Shown: positions 1-12,347, counted from the first letter of the stretch. The stretch: DNA of 64,000 nt from Atrina japonica (GCA_030159075.1 BROG01000135.1:679001-743000), one strand, 5' to 3'. The notes: generated by a model not told the origin, from the letters alone. A program made the numbers and translations.

Positions 1-921
1 ATCTGATTTTGGAATTTATTTACGTCACACAGGAGACATGCAAAGTTGTTGATTTCACATCCGGAATCAGGTCAGGTTACGGAGTTATTTATTTACGTAT
101 GTGTATCACAGTCATTCTCTAACCTTGCCTGAACTATTTGAAAATATTTAACTTGATCTTGTATCAGGAGTTTTCTATTAACTGAAAAAAATCAAAGGAA
201 ATTGAACCCGAGACTAAGACATACGTGAAGAAAAACAGTACGACACAGAGATTTTTTTCTTATTTTTATTTTAATCTACTTCGCCAATTATCTTCACATG
301 AGGTAAAAGTCTTCATAAGAGTAAGGGGAGCAAAATTTGTGAATTTAGTTATCCTCGTAAACTCTGCGCCCTTTGAGTGGGGACAAAACTTCCCAAAAGC
401 CAAGAATTTAAAAATCTTCTTTAACCCTGCCCATCAAGAATGAAAGCTGAATTCATGACTAGAAATTGGATAAAGCTCTCAACCAAAATTCTGAAATTTA
501 TTACCCTGGGGAAAAGGGTACATGGTCTGGGGTGGGGCCAATATGGTCGTATAGTGATCATGTGCTTTATCGTATTTACATTTGCGTTGTTAGATAATTG
601 TTCCGAAGTTTATTTCTTTCCTTGTATAAATACCGATGGTAGAGAAAGAAGAACTGAAGTATACACATTCAACGCACATGGTAATTCGGGTATTCTTTAA
701 ACTATATCCGGCGGAAGTTGCGTATTAGAACTAACTGGAATCATTGTGTGCTGAAGCACACTTAGTAAAGTATCAGGCTACATTTCACACTTATTGAGAT
801 TACGTTAGACGCAGTGAGTGGATAAAAAGATAAATGATTATCAAAGATAAATAGACAAAATGTGTAGAAAGAGACCATTAACATTAGATACATAATTGTA
901 AAACCCATTCGGTTATTAGAC

Positions 922-952
922 CAGCGATATATAAAAGCTTTATATATCGCTG
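922..952. repeat. Perfect palindromic hairpin
   Basis: Two 14-nt arms (CAGCGATATATAAA and its exact reverse complement) are separated by AGC. This is a single local inverted repeat able to form a stem-loop. No other copy was seen in the window. Confidence 0.8.
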
Positions 953-2658
953 ATAAGACAAAAACCAGCAGGTGTCCGTTTTTGTCAATACATATGTTTG
1001 AGAAGAATGTAGCCTATGATTGATTTCCTGGTAATATGACCATACAAAAACGATTAAGAATATGCTGACTTGATTAATCTCCAAGTTCAGGAAAACCTCA
1101 TATTTGTTATCCGTCTGATGCGGTTGAATGTCTTCAATTCGAGATTGAAAAGTTTTGAAGCCGTAAATAATCTTCCAAATAAAACTCAAGTCGATATGAT
1201 AAATTTATTAATTGAATTTTTCGTAATTTTAACAGCTGGGATTTTAAAGAAATTAAAACGGTAATCTGTCCATGTCTAAAAGTGTCCGGAAATGATGGAC
1301 AGTTGACCTAGGTTTAACAAGTTTTAAGATTACTGTCATCTCGAATGTAACTTTCACTCCATTGCGATTCAATTCTAAAGTTGGTACGTCTAGAGATTTT
1401 GTCTTGTAAGAGGCAATATCCCGTTATACAGTAAAATCTTACCGTTAAGACCACCGAACTGGCTGGCCTAGAATTGTCTAATTAACGAGATGGTCTCTTA
1501 AATGAGAGTCTATACGGATTTGAAAAATTATTTTAAATTGTTTAAGATGCTAGATATATATGGACTTAAATGCAATGTGATCTACTCAGCGATATGTTTT
1601 TGGACAAGGTTCCATTGTATGTTACATTATCCGGACCCATCACCCAAACGTAAAATGACAGTTGCCTGGAAGATTTGATATGTACAAATAGGTTGCATGG
1701 AATATATATGTTTGCATATCGTATTTGTTCGACAATAGAATGAAATAATACTTATGTAATCTTATACATCTTACGGAAAAGAATGAAAAGAAGTAAACGG
1801 ATCTCCTCGATGACAGATATAATAGTTTTATCTTTTTATACCATTTCCGATCTTTGCTCATCTGCAGTCAGATTTATTCTAGCGCCAGCTGCGTTTTGAC
1901 GCATTTCTCTATCAATTTATTGCACGTTTGCACAAGCAAATTTACCAAAAAATCAGCAAAGATTTTCAAACGGATTTCTAAAAATACATAACAATCTTGA
2001 GGCCCTTTACAGACAGCTTAAAATTCCAAATGCCGGTTTTGATTCAATTCACTCAATGCCGAGAACCCAAGATAGACAGCAATTAACCAGGGAAGGTATC
2101 CAAAGCTTTAAGTGCAACATCGGTTTTAAATCTATTCTTTCGTCAAGACAACACCAGCCTTAATCTGCCAAGTTGTTTGAGAAACGGAGTGGATAGGAAA
2201 ACCATGATTCGGGAATACGACACCGCTTTAACTTCCGTTTTAAATTTATTCTTTCGTCAAAACAACACAAACCGGAAGTGATTATGACAGCCGCTGTTCG
2301 TGGTCTTTAAAATCCCGGAAAGGTTTTTATTCTTCTTGCAGTTAACTCTGAATTCCTGCCTAAAATATGTACATATATCAACAACCTTTATCTAAAAGAA
2401 AAAAAAATAAGCAGAAACAAAACAAAATTTTCACAAAACCTAAAACAAAAAATACATTTTTCCAAAATCTAGGAAATTCAGAATTTACCGAGTGGTTGTC
2501 AATACAAAATTTACAACGTGACAAATTATGAGATTTATATTTAACACGCACCCATCTTCCCAAGCCAAGGTTTTCAAGAATCAAGAATCATTTTATTCTC
2601 TAAGTCCATTTGGTACAGAGAAAACATATGTACAATATACAGTGAGTGTTCATACAAA

Positions 2659-2676
2659 ACACACACACACACCAAC

Positions 2677-2713
<37 letters not shown>

Positions 2714-2718
2714 TATAC
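2659..2718. repeat. Compound (CA)n/(TA)n microsatellite
   Basis: A short CA run is followed by about 20 TA units with one GT interruption. It directly abuts the degraded inverted-repeat element at 2728. Confidence 0.95.
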
Positions 2719-2727
2719 AATATAATT

Positions 2728-2914
2728 TATATGCGTGAGGTCAGCCCCCCCCCCCCTTTTTTTTGCAAAGATAGGCATTGGTGTTGAAAAACAAGATATC
2801 TGGCGTGTGTGTTATCTGTGTTTTAATAGCCCCCCCCCCCCCCCCCACTTCTGGCGTGTGTGTGTTTTAAGTTGGTTTAGCACCCCCACTTTCAATTTGC
2901 TTCCGACGCCTATG
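2728..2914 (-). mobile_element. G-tract inverted-repeat element, copy 1 (degraded end)
   Basis: Reverse-strand relative of the copies at 6314 and 21645. The intact end reads CTTCCGACGCCTATG at 2900-2914, the complement of the CATAGGCGTCGGAAG terminus. Internally it has the same order of blocks: a long C run, a TTTGCAAAGATAGGCATTGG segment, a second C run, and the GTGTGTGTTTTAAGTTGG block. The opposite terminus is degenerate. It is too short to code for anything and is probably a non-autonomous DNA element. Confidence 0.75.
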
Positions 2915-3718
2915 ATATATATATATACACTCCGTTACTTCCTCACATTGACAGATTTGGCCTGTATATTGTGACTTCGCGGCGCCGATTTCCATTGGCT
3001 GCAGGTATCGGTTCCTAGGCCAATCAGTACGCGTCTAACATTCGATCACGCATCGACCACATAAACGGGCGACGTGCATACTCTGACGCGAGTTTTTTTC
3101 ATTGGCTAAAGTCAGGGGTCAATGTCGGGTCAATTTAGGTGAAATTTTAGATCGGCGCTAGATTTTGCCACCAGTGACCGCCAAATATGAAATTCCATCT
3201 GTCAAAGTGTGTGAGTACCGGAGTGGAACGGAAAACCATGACTTGGGAAGATGACCCCCCACACCCTAAAATCGAACCTGTTTTATGACATGACATCTTT
3301 TCTACATGCAAATTCTGAAATTTATTGATGAAGTTCTATGCGCAGAATTGTGACGGAGTCCCTTTGACGGGGGCAATTTAGCTACAGGTTTGATTCAGCG
3401 TTCAAAGAGGAAACGAAATAGAAGTAAACAGATTTATTGCATATGTAGATCTATTTATACTCCTGGAATGCTTCTGAAAAAAATTAGAATGAGAGAATGA
3501 GTCACAGCGAAAATATTTCATTAATATAAACATAATTGTTCTGCTCGCTTCCCGAAATACCGAAATGAATTTGGAAGTTTTTTATGCCAGGTTTCTGCTA
3601 TTTTCATCCACGTTAAGTTGGTTTTTAAGATGATTACATGAATGCGTGTTGAACTGTGTTTTAACATCTCCGGCGACAAGGTTGTAAATAAACAGATACG
3701 CACTGTAGGACCTTGTAG

Positions 3719-3721
<3 letters not shown>

Positions 3722-3811
<90 letters not shown>
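3722..3811. repeat. (TA)45 microsatellite
   Basis: Uninterrupted alternating TA over 90 bp, prone to cruciform formation and length change. Confidence 0.98.
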
Positions 3812-3813
<2 letters not shown>

Positions 3814-4374
3814 AGAAGATCCAGAAAACAAGTACATAGTCAAATGATAAAAGAAACGTAAAACTTCAGTATATTCGGTGACCTCGAACTTTGGAGTCGA
3901 TCTTGAGACATTCCGCGTGTGGCCTTTCGTTTTCGCTGATGACGATCCATTTCGCTTCTTAAATCTAATTATTACAATTATATTGGATTTTACCAACAGC
4001 AAACGGTATGGAATTTTCTTGAGACTTGTCGGTGGAATAGGCAACAAGGGAAGCCATGTTTTTTTATGTGAAAGTACTCTTATTTTAAATATCAGCGCAA
4101 CGGTAAAGTTACACACATCGTATATGAAGGCTAATGGTATTTGCCGGAGACTTAACAAAATGGAAAACAAATGTCACCTTCTTCTTTTTAAGTGTAAATA
4201 ACTCCTGGTAAAAACATTGATTTAATTAAAGCAGTATGTTTCTACAGCAGTTCCTGCAATTACTTCAAATAACGTTTGCACACTAAAACCAATCCAAGAT
4301 AAATCGCATATAACATCAAATGATTATCATTCGAGCGAAGAAATATTCCTATCGGTATGTCCAAACGTATGGGA

Positions 4375-4428
4375 GATAGGTAGGTAGGTAAAAAGACAGA
4401 AATATAGATAGATAGATAGATAGATAGG

Positions 4429-4479
<51 letters not shown>

Positions 4480-4533
4480 GTAGATAGATAGATAGATAGA
4501 TAGGTAGATAGATAGGTAGATAGAGAGACAGAT
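4375..4533. repeat. (GATA)n microsatellite, left block
   Basis: Run of GATA with scattered GGTA and GACA variants. It stops where a reverse-strand SINE begins and resumes beyond it at 4856, so the SINE sits inside a GATA array. Confidence 0.95.
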
Positions 4534-4855
4534 TTGTTTGTTCGATTGTTGGTTTACATCCCATCAAGAATATTTTACGTATATTGAGATGTCATCAGCT
4601 TTAGGTGAAGTGCTATACATTTTGACCGGTGCTAAGGAGTGAGGGTTCTTTTACGTGCCACGCCTTCCTCGACACGTGACCTCAGTTTTCAGTCTCATCC
4701 GAAAGACTCGTGACTTTCACTTCGTATGCCGAGCGCTTGGCGAAGGGACAGTCACTATCAGTTTTATAGTCTTTGGTATGACCCAGTCCGGGAATAGAAC
4801 CCCAGGACTTTCCGCTTGCGAGTCGAATGATCTACCATTAGACCACGGCAAGCGG
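4531..4855 (-). mobile_element. tRNA-derived SINE, family B, near full length
   Basis: Read on the minus strand, the head at 4855-4780 is tRNA-like, with a box A-like TGGTCTAATGG and a box B-like GGTTCTATTCC. The body contains TTTCGGATGAGAC, then GTGGCACGTAAAAGAACC, and a tail with AAATATTCTTGATGGGATG ending in CAA/AAC-rich sequence at 4531. Body and tail align with family A SINEs although the head differs. Box A and B promoters are recognised by RNA polymerase III, and mobilisation would need a LINE partner. It is inserted in a GATA microsatellite, so target duplications cannot be told from the array. Confidence 0.85.
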
Positions 4856-5013
4856 TCGATAGATAGATAGATAGATATAGATAGATAGGTAGATAGATAG
4901 GTAGGTAGGTAGGTAGGTAGATAGATAGATAGATAGATAGATAGGTAGACAGATAGATAGACAGAGAGACAGAAAAATAAACAGACAGAGAGATAGACAG
5001 ACTGACAGACAGA
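4856..5013. repeat. (GATA)n microsatellite, right block
   Basis: Continuation of the GATA array after the SINE head, grading into GACA variants near 4940-5010. Confidence 0.95.
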
Positions 5014-5051
5014 TGTGTGGGGACCATGAAAAGAAAACTACAGGAAATATC

Positions 5052-5181
<130 letters not shown>

Positions 5182-5524
5182 ATAGATGTCCTGTTTTAAG
5201 TACTACTTAATACAACTCGTTATTTCGGATATTAGGTCGGTTTTTTATCTTCCATTGTCTCCTCTGGAGTATCTGGTAGATTAGTTTGTGTCTTCAGTTT
5301 AGTATGCGTTGGATTCTCTTTTGATACATACACAATTATACACACAATATTGGATTTCCGCTCAATTCCAATACAACTGAATAAAAAGATCTTAAATTTT
5401 CGCAAGGATATCATTTTAAAATTCCCTTCCGTTACATCCGGATAAGTATCGAAAATGGACGGAAATTGACGGGAAACAGTAGCTAAGGACTTATAACAAA
5501 TATGGCAATGTTTTCAACAGGGGT

Positions 5525-5813
5525 GTCGAGCCGGCCTGGCTCAGTCGGTAGCACGCTCGATTCTGGATCGTGAGGTCGTAAGTTCGAGTCCCGCCGGCGA
5601 TAGGTTGGTTTCCTGTCTTTCGGATGAGACAGTCAAAACTGGAAATCCCGTGTCACAGTAGGTGTCGGCACGTTAAAGAACCCTCACTGCTCAATGGCCG
5701 TAAGTGCCGAGCATAGGCCATTCACCGGCATTTGGTGACGTCTCCATATGAGTGAAATATTCTTGAGTGGGACGTTAAACAACAACAAACAAACAAACAA
5801 ACATCAACAGGGG
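5525..5813 (+). mobile_element. tRNA-derived SINE, family A, full length with target duplications
   Basis: The tRNA-like head (5530-5600) has box A TGGCTCAGTCGG near 5537 and box B AGTTCGAGTCC at 5581. The body has CTTTCGGATGAGACAG and GTGTCGGCACGTTAAAGAACC. The tail has TATTCTTGAGTGGGACGTTA and then (CAAA)n. The 11-bp direct repeat TCAACAGGGGT at 5514-5524 and 5814-5824 flanks it exactly, a target site duplication from LINE-type retrotransposition. It is not a functional tRNA: the fold is incomplete and the head runs straight into SINE body. It resembles known molluscan SINEs with a conserved central domain, but I did not assign a named superfamily. Confidence 0.92.
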
Positions 5814-6059
5814 TCTTGCTTAAGGCCGTCGGCGTAAAGCGTTTAAAAATATCATCAAAAGATCATTAGCGATGATCATTAGCGATGTGTTAAAAAATCC
5901 AAAGAAATTGTACTTAAAAAAATCCAAAACATGTAGATTGTAAATGTTTCGATAATGACGTCACATCTGGCAATTGATATCCGGCGCAAGTAAAAGTCCA
6001 ATATATCAATGTATGGCCGGGCCCATTGCTATACACTGACTTGAAAGGCAAATTGTCCG

Positions 6060-6850
6060 GCACTCTGGTTTATTATGTCAACATTATGTCAAATTACCGT
6101 ATCCACACTCGGCATGATGTGTAAGGTTATATAATAGTTATGTCGACAATTGATAGACCCCCCCCTCCCCCGGACTGATTATATCGACACTACATGATTT
6201 GTCGACATGTCCGCACTAGACATGTGTGAATTATCTGATAATTTAGTCGACACGACAGATTATATCGAAACTTTACGTTATTTGTCGATATGTTATTACT
6301 TTGACATTTCATGCATAGGCGTCGGAAGCAAATTGAAAGTGGGGGGGCTAAACCAACTTAAAACACACACACGCCAGAAGTGGGGGGCTAAACCAACTTA
6401 AAACACACACACGCCAGAAACGTCTTGGGGGCTAAGCCCAAATTTTCAACACCTATGCCTATCTTTGCAAAAAAAAGGGGGGGGGCTAAGCCGCCCTAGC
6501 CGTCCCCCCCCCCCCCCCCCCCCCCGGCTCCGACGCCTATGTCATGTAATAAGTTGTCTTTTCTGGTAATTGTATCAACACTTCCGATGAAATGTTGATT
6601 AGCAGTAAATTACTTGGACAATTCATACTCTATCAGGCCGTTGGGTGATTCTATCGACGTTGAACTTTCTTAGTCCGCACGTCAGATAGTTGTTCCTTCA
6701 CTTGTGAATATAAAACACTAAATCTGATACCTTGTGTCATTTCCGGAATATCCCATGCGACTTTATCGACGTGTCAGAGATAATTTTGATATTTGTGGGA
6801 TGTGGATATCGATTTGACTCTTACTAATGTCGACAGTATATTAACAAATC
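6060..6850. repeat. Degenerate GTCGACA-rich repeat region
   Basis: The motif TCGACA or a close variant recurs irregularly, often with TTATAT or TTTGTCGA around it, on both sides of the element inserted at 6314. It looks like an old decayed tandem repeat. The period is not regular enough to define a unit by eye. Confidence 0.35.
6314..6541 (+). mobile_element. G-tract inverted-repeat element, copy 2
   Basis: Termini are CATAGGCGTCGGAAGC and GGCTCCGACGCCTATG, giving a 13-bp perfect terminal inverted repeat. The interior has two tandem copies of a block with CTAAACCAACTTAAAACAC, then a G run, then a long C run. The flanks TCATG (before 6314) and TCATG (after 6541) look like a 5-bp target duplication. 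There is no coding capacity, so a non-autonomous DNA transposon is likely. The superfamily is unassigned. Confidence 0.85.
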
Positions 6851-8095
6851 AGTATCTACAGAAAATCGAACCAATACCAATCACTTATTTGACAAAATCT
6901 TTGCGTATTATTTTCAAAACCATATAACGTGTATAAAAACTACGGAAGTCCATAGGTGTCACTTTAGAAATATGTTTTATAAGGTGGTCTCAGAATAAAT
7001 ATCCAAAAGACATCAGATCCAGATATTTATAGGACGCCCACATGACTCTTTATTTTGAGTATGTACCTATGAGCTTCCGTAAACAAGTTTGGTTTTGTAA
7101 TGTCATAATCAGATCACGGTGATTCATACTGTCATTTTATAAAATAATTAATTAATTTTCCTTCAATATGAATCACACGAAGATCACAATGACATCGAAT
7201 CCAATTTTTACCCGTCCAACCCTACTGACAATTATAGACTAGTTTTAAACAATACAAAGAACATACCAATCGGATACCCTGGGTGAAAGGGTTGTATGAA
7301 TAGGACGTCTTCATCTTCCTGTAGTTTTCCTAATCTGTTATCGGTAAGTTTAATTTGTATTCTATTTCCTACTCAGATGCTTATAGATACCCGTTTATGT
7401 GGCGAATTTTTTCTGACGTAGGGCCTATGTATTTTCCCTCAATGAAAATCGTGCATTGCAGAGAGGAAGTCGGATCACATTTATCAGAAATGCATGTGTA
7501 CAATATCAAATTTTGAATAATTAATAGAATTTCAACCACTGATGCATGTGTGGGTTGTGCTTCAAAAAATCAACCTTATATCATTTGGAGAGGCCTAACT
7601 TCCTCGTGCGAATTTAATTTACGAGATATGAACAGTTTTTAAATCATAGGTTATACATGTATTTTATCCGATGGCCATCAGATATTTATCTGGCGACCTC
7701 CACAGCCAGTGTTAGTTTAATGCGTGGGACACGGTAATGGATCTTGACGCTGCTTTGACAACGGATTTGTATTTTTGTTTTAGCGGAGATATATATGCCT
7801 TTTCTGACAAATAACTGTATAACCGTTTTCTATGACATTTAACTAATGAAAATGGACACTTGAATGTGTATCTTTATAAAAATTGAGCCACTAATCAATA
7901 CCCACGGGAATGAAAAAGCTAAAGCAATTTACATGCTTTGAGTTGTTTAAAGGAAACGGTAAAGAAAATGCCGCATTGGCCTACTAAGGATGATGTAAGT
8001 CCTAAACAGTCTTTTGGTTTGGCAGATCGGGATCACGATCGCCCGGATACTGTAATCGTTGAAAAATTTTCAACCTCCAAAATCTCAAACACTTA

Positions 8096-8215
8096 AAACG
8101 ATTTTTGATATTTGATATTTTCGGTTTTTGGTCAAATATCTAAAATTCCAAAACGATTTATATATTTGATATTTTCGGTTTTTGGTAAAAAAAAAAAAAA
8201 AGAGAAATCCGAAAC
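8096..8215. repeat. Tandem duplication with TTTGATATTTTCGG core and A run
   Basis: Two adjacent copies of a roughly 55-bp segment starting AAAACGATTT, the second ending in a 14-nt A run. Function unknown. Confidence 0.6.
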
Positions 8216-8450
8216 GTTTTGGATTTTTGAATTGTGAAGTGTTACACTGACAAAGAATGTCAACATATTGATTGTCCCATAACAACGAATTGTCACTAAC
8301 ATCTTAGATATACATATAGGAGTTATCCCCCGTTGTATGTTATTGTAACCAAATATGGTAATAAAAATAATCAGTACATCAACAAGTTCATCTGCAGTTT
8401 ATTATTCATTTATTAGGCTGTCAATGTTTATCACTGACTGTGTAACAAAT

Positions 8451-8453
<3 letters not shown>

Positions 8454-8488
<35 letters not shown>
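8454..8488. repeat. (GA)17 microsatellite
   Basis: Uninterrupted GA dinucleotide run. Confidence 0.97.
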
Positions 8489-8489
<1 letters not shown>

Positions 8490-8786
8490 ATAACTCTGAA
8501 ATATGCAGTCGAATTGGACACGTGTAAAATCTCACTGCGCTCGAAATTGACACCGGTTGGGTGTAAATACATAATTTACAACTTGACAGCTTGACCGTGA
8601 GAATTGTATTTATGATTCAAGATCAAAATTAATTCCTGAACTGACAAAGAAATCCTATTGGTGGCCGAGAATGGATCCCTTGTCCTAATAATGGACTTTT
8701 CGGCAGAAATTATAGAATATGCTAGTCAATGACTCTTCAACATCCCTGCTTGTCTCTTACAAACCATCTTACCGTCACAAAATATC

Positions 8787-8854
8787 CCTCTCTCTCTGTC
8801 TCTCTCTCTCTCTCTCTCTGTCTGTCTCTGTCTGTCTCTCTCTCTCTCTCTCTC
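8787..8854. repeat. (CT)n microsatellite with GT interruptions
   Basis: CT run broken by several CTGT units. The roughly 35-bp sequence before it (from 8734) is repeated before the next CT array at 9251. Confidence 0.95.
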
Positions 8855-8954
8855 ATTAGTGTCCTATTTTTTCTTTACTATCGTCTTCTTTTGTCTTCTG
8901 CACCAAGACACACATTGTTATTTGCTAACTCTTTCACAGAAGACTCCCTCACTA

Positions 8955-9200
8955 CCTCCGTGGCCGAGTGGATAGGGCATCGCGCTTTGAACCATTACAT
9001 GTCTCACTTCTGGTCAACGCAGGTTTGACCTCTGTCTGAACCTAAGCTGATAATCGTGAGTTTGCCAGTTTGTTTGGCGTTCTCCTCCCGGGTACAATGT
9101 AACAGGTTCTCTCCTCCAACAGAAAAATTATGTCCGCCATCATATACATGCACTAGAAACTGTAAAAATTTTAATTGTGGCTTAAATCACTATTCACAAA
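8955..9200 (+). mobile_element. tRNA-derived SINE, family C
   Basis: The head reads CCTCCGTGGCCGAGTGGATA, a Leu/Ser tRNA-like 5' end with box A-like TGGCCGAGTGG. A box B-like GGTTTGACCTC follows near 9029. The body has AGCTGAT, TTTGCCAGTTTG, and CCCGGGTACAATGTAAC before the CCTCCAAC segment. Several other copies occur in the window on both strands. This one lies between two CT arrays. Confidence 0.8.
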
Positions 9201-9246
9201 ATAAAAAAAATACCTCTATCTTCAACATCCCTTTATGTCTTTCAAA

Positions 9247-9352
<106 letters not shown>

Positions 9353-10853
9353 TTCCGATCCCAGATACTAGTGATTAAAATAAACCATCTAAATTGTACA
9401 ACTATTCGATATCGTAAGAATAGAATCGTAGGTAATTCAATACGTTGCCATGGAAACACCCGACACTCCTGACATTTTACCAGCATTTTTATTCCTACCT
9501 GTGATACATATATTAAAGAGCATATCACAGATATAATTCCTGAACAGTGAACAAAGCCAGATTTGATTGTGAAATGAACTCGTAAAACGAAGACTCTATT
9601 CGTGATCAAAAGTGGTTATGATACATAATTCCGGAACACACAATACAGGGAACGCGATTCTTCCAGTATTTTTAAGGCCAGTCTTGCAAGGATCGCAGAA
9701 ATTTCAGGTAGGAACAACGAACATTCAAATCATAGCCATTTACTATGTATCATACTGTAACCCCTGTGTTTGTCTGGCAATCGTTCAAGCATTTATCATT
9801 TATTGAAGATCTGGTTTAGTCCCGAGAAATCTGAAAAGATGGATATAGACAATTTCATATTTATAAACAGGTTTTGTTTTCTTTTTACGTCTTATAGGAC
9901 TGAATACTTTAGACGTTTGACGGAAACGGTAGTTAATCATGTGTCAAAGTTCCGGTACAACAAAGCATTGCCGGGACATTGACAATTGTCTTGAGCCTAT
10001 TGGTCTATATTTGTGGTCTTTCAACAATACCGATAACTGATTACGTGTCGACATCGGTAACCGTCGAGTCTCCTACGTATTTTTTGAAGATCTGTAAACT
10101 TAACAAGCATTCGATTCGTTTTAGTAGAATAGTTTATTCATGCCATTTGTTATTCAAGGGAGCCGAGTATGGGGAAGTGACATAAACGTTCCTTTTTGGA
10201 CCCCACTCCCCTGATTTGGCATACAAAAGTTTATGTACAGCTAGCTATGGAATATATAACAAATCTTCAATAATGTGTCGGTAATAATCTATTCAATATC
10301 TAGTAACTATTGGTATTTCTTTCAGCAATAATTGGTAAAAAGGAGGGGGAATAACTTTTGTCATAGTAAGTAGAAAGGGAAATAAAGAAATAAAATCCAA
10401 TAGAATCTAGGCTCCTTCCCTATCCCCCTCCAAAGGCAGGGTTTTGATTGACAGCTCGTTCAATATGTATATCATATCAAAATGTCAAACATTTAGTATT
10501 TTACATTAAATTGATAAATATCACCTCTACACCTTATCATTCGCACACCACATGTATATATTTATCTAGCTGTAGATTACGAAGGGGGGTTAAACCTTGA
10601 ATAAACAATTACGGGAGATTACTGTTTATTAATCGGAAGTTATTAAAATCATTGATTTTACAATCTGCAAAATACATCACGATAATTACACGTAAATACA
10701 CGAGGTGTAAAAACTGATTAGAGTTTAACCTCTGATACGTTACTTATCATATTCTGGTATCCAATAAGAGGACCTCTAATTTTGCTTGCATTTCAGAGTT
10801 GGCTAGAGTCATGTATATATGTTTGTAATTTGGACTCGTTACATATATACATG

Positions 10854-10857
<4 letters not shown>

Positions 10858-10885
<28 letters not shown>

Positions 10886-10909
10886 AATATGTATATGTAT
10901 ATGTTTATG

Positions 10910-10953
<44 letters not shown>

Positions 10954-10991
10954 TGTATATGTACATATATATATATATATGTATGTATGTA

Positions 10992-11037
<46 letters not shown>
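10858..11037. repeat. Complex TA/TATG/TG microsatellite
   Basis: TA runs alternate with TATG units and then pass into (TG)n at about 10996-11030. Like the 5056 repeat, it would give UG-rich RNA on the + strand. Confidence 0.97.
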
Positions 11038-11038
<1 letters not shown>

Positions 11039-11439
11039 TTATGGCACCAGTACCGCCCCTTCTTACCTTTACCGTATATACATGTGAAATTGACATTACA
11101 CAACAGATATATTTGCTTTTTTTTCAAGAATGTGCACTTCGTAATGATTTCATTATAGTCATCTAATTCGTATATAGTTGGTATCATTAAGATAGTCTGC
11201 TGAAACAGAAATCTTAATAAAACGCCCTGTTGACAATTTTGAGTTTCCGGCTTTTTATGTCGGTATGTAATTTATAATTGATTTTATTATCAATTTTATG
11301 ATGCGTTTATTCTTCACTTCCCCCAGTTGCCATTCATCTTATATACGATTCTACCTGAGCATTAAATACATATTTAAAACTTACATAAATGTCCATTTAA
11401 GACCAATTAATATTATAAGTTATAATAATAGAACCGAAA

Positions 11440-11462
11440 CGCGCGCGCGCGCGCGCCCGCGC
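11440..11462. repeat. (CG)n run
   Basis: About nine CG units with one CC interruption in an otherwise AT-rich intron. Alternating CG favours left-handed DNA and is unusual where CpG is normally depleted by methylation. Confidence 0.9.
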
Positions 11463-12099
11463 TTATATGTGTGTATTCTGACCCTGTCCGGACCAAATTT
11501 ACCTTCATTTCTGTACTTGAAATCTTTATATATAACTACATCACTATTTAAGATATTGTTGTTTAACGATACTGCTGATCTGATTGGCTATTGGCACGCG
11601 CCTGGCACGTTCCAGCAGGTGTTCACATAGTAATATGTTCATAATTCCATGAGATTTCTTTATCATCTGTATTTAAATAACCACTTTCATACAAAAGATA
11701 AAATTAGGTCGACAAAGCGTGAAAAATCTTACCTCACTTTTATAGAGACTACGACAGCAGTCGACATATAAAGTATATTTCAAAGGAAAGTCGGCTTGAT
11801 GGTTGAATTAAATGGGTCTCAGATGACAAGCCGAATTTCATTACACCCATTTTGTAAGAATAGAATGAACCACCAGAAGAAAGGGGAACAAAAGGGGCGT
11901 GTCGATTACCATATTCTAAGGACGTGGCTTCTAAAAAATCCAGCTAATGTCGAACCATACGAAACATCATTGTATACAAGCAATAATTTACAATTTATTA
12001 CAAATAAACATTTTTACAGTGAGTGATATATTGGGAGTGTGTTTTGGAACATAGGTATAGCCACTACTGAATAGAGAGTCACCATTTTGTGTAACCAGC

Positions 12100-12101
<2 letters not shown>

Positions 12102-12185
<84 letters not shown>
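12102..12185. repeat. (TA)42 microsatellite
   Basis: Uninterrupted TA run. Confidence 0.98.
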
Positions 12186-12189
<4 letters not shown>

Positions 12190-12289
12190 CTGTTAGGCGA
12201 CCTCGTGCCCTGATCGCATATAAAAGTATCATAATTGCTGAATGAGTAAAGGATGAAAATCAAATGACCATTGTTACTATATAAAAATC

Positions 12290-12347
12290 ACGATTTTCAC
12301 ATTTTGGAGTAACCCCTGGTAAATGAAAAGGTGAAAACATGATAATA
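12290..12347. repeat. CCCTGGTAAA palindrome, copy 1
   Basis: The left arm has TTTTCACATTTTGG, the centre reads ACCCCTGGTAAATG, and the right arm has AAAAGGTGAAAACATGATAA. The arms are near-complementary, so the whole is a roughly 58-bp hairpin. One of six loci of the same family in this window. Confidence 0.75.

Noticed and set aside
2975..3130. CpG-richer patch with ATTGG and CCAAT motifs as a promoter
   Set aside because: No associated first exon, ATG with donor, or TATA could be linked to the CELF gene, so it was left as a remark.
5530..5600. Possible tRNA gene
   Set aside because: The head has boxes A and B but runs directly into a SINE body, with target duplications around the whole unit. 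The same applies to the heads at 4780-4855, 8955-9040 and 58590-58675.
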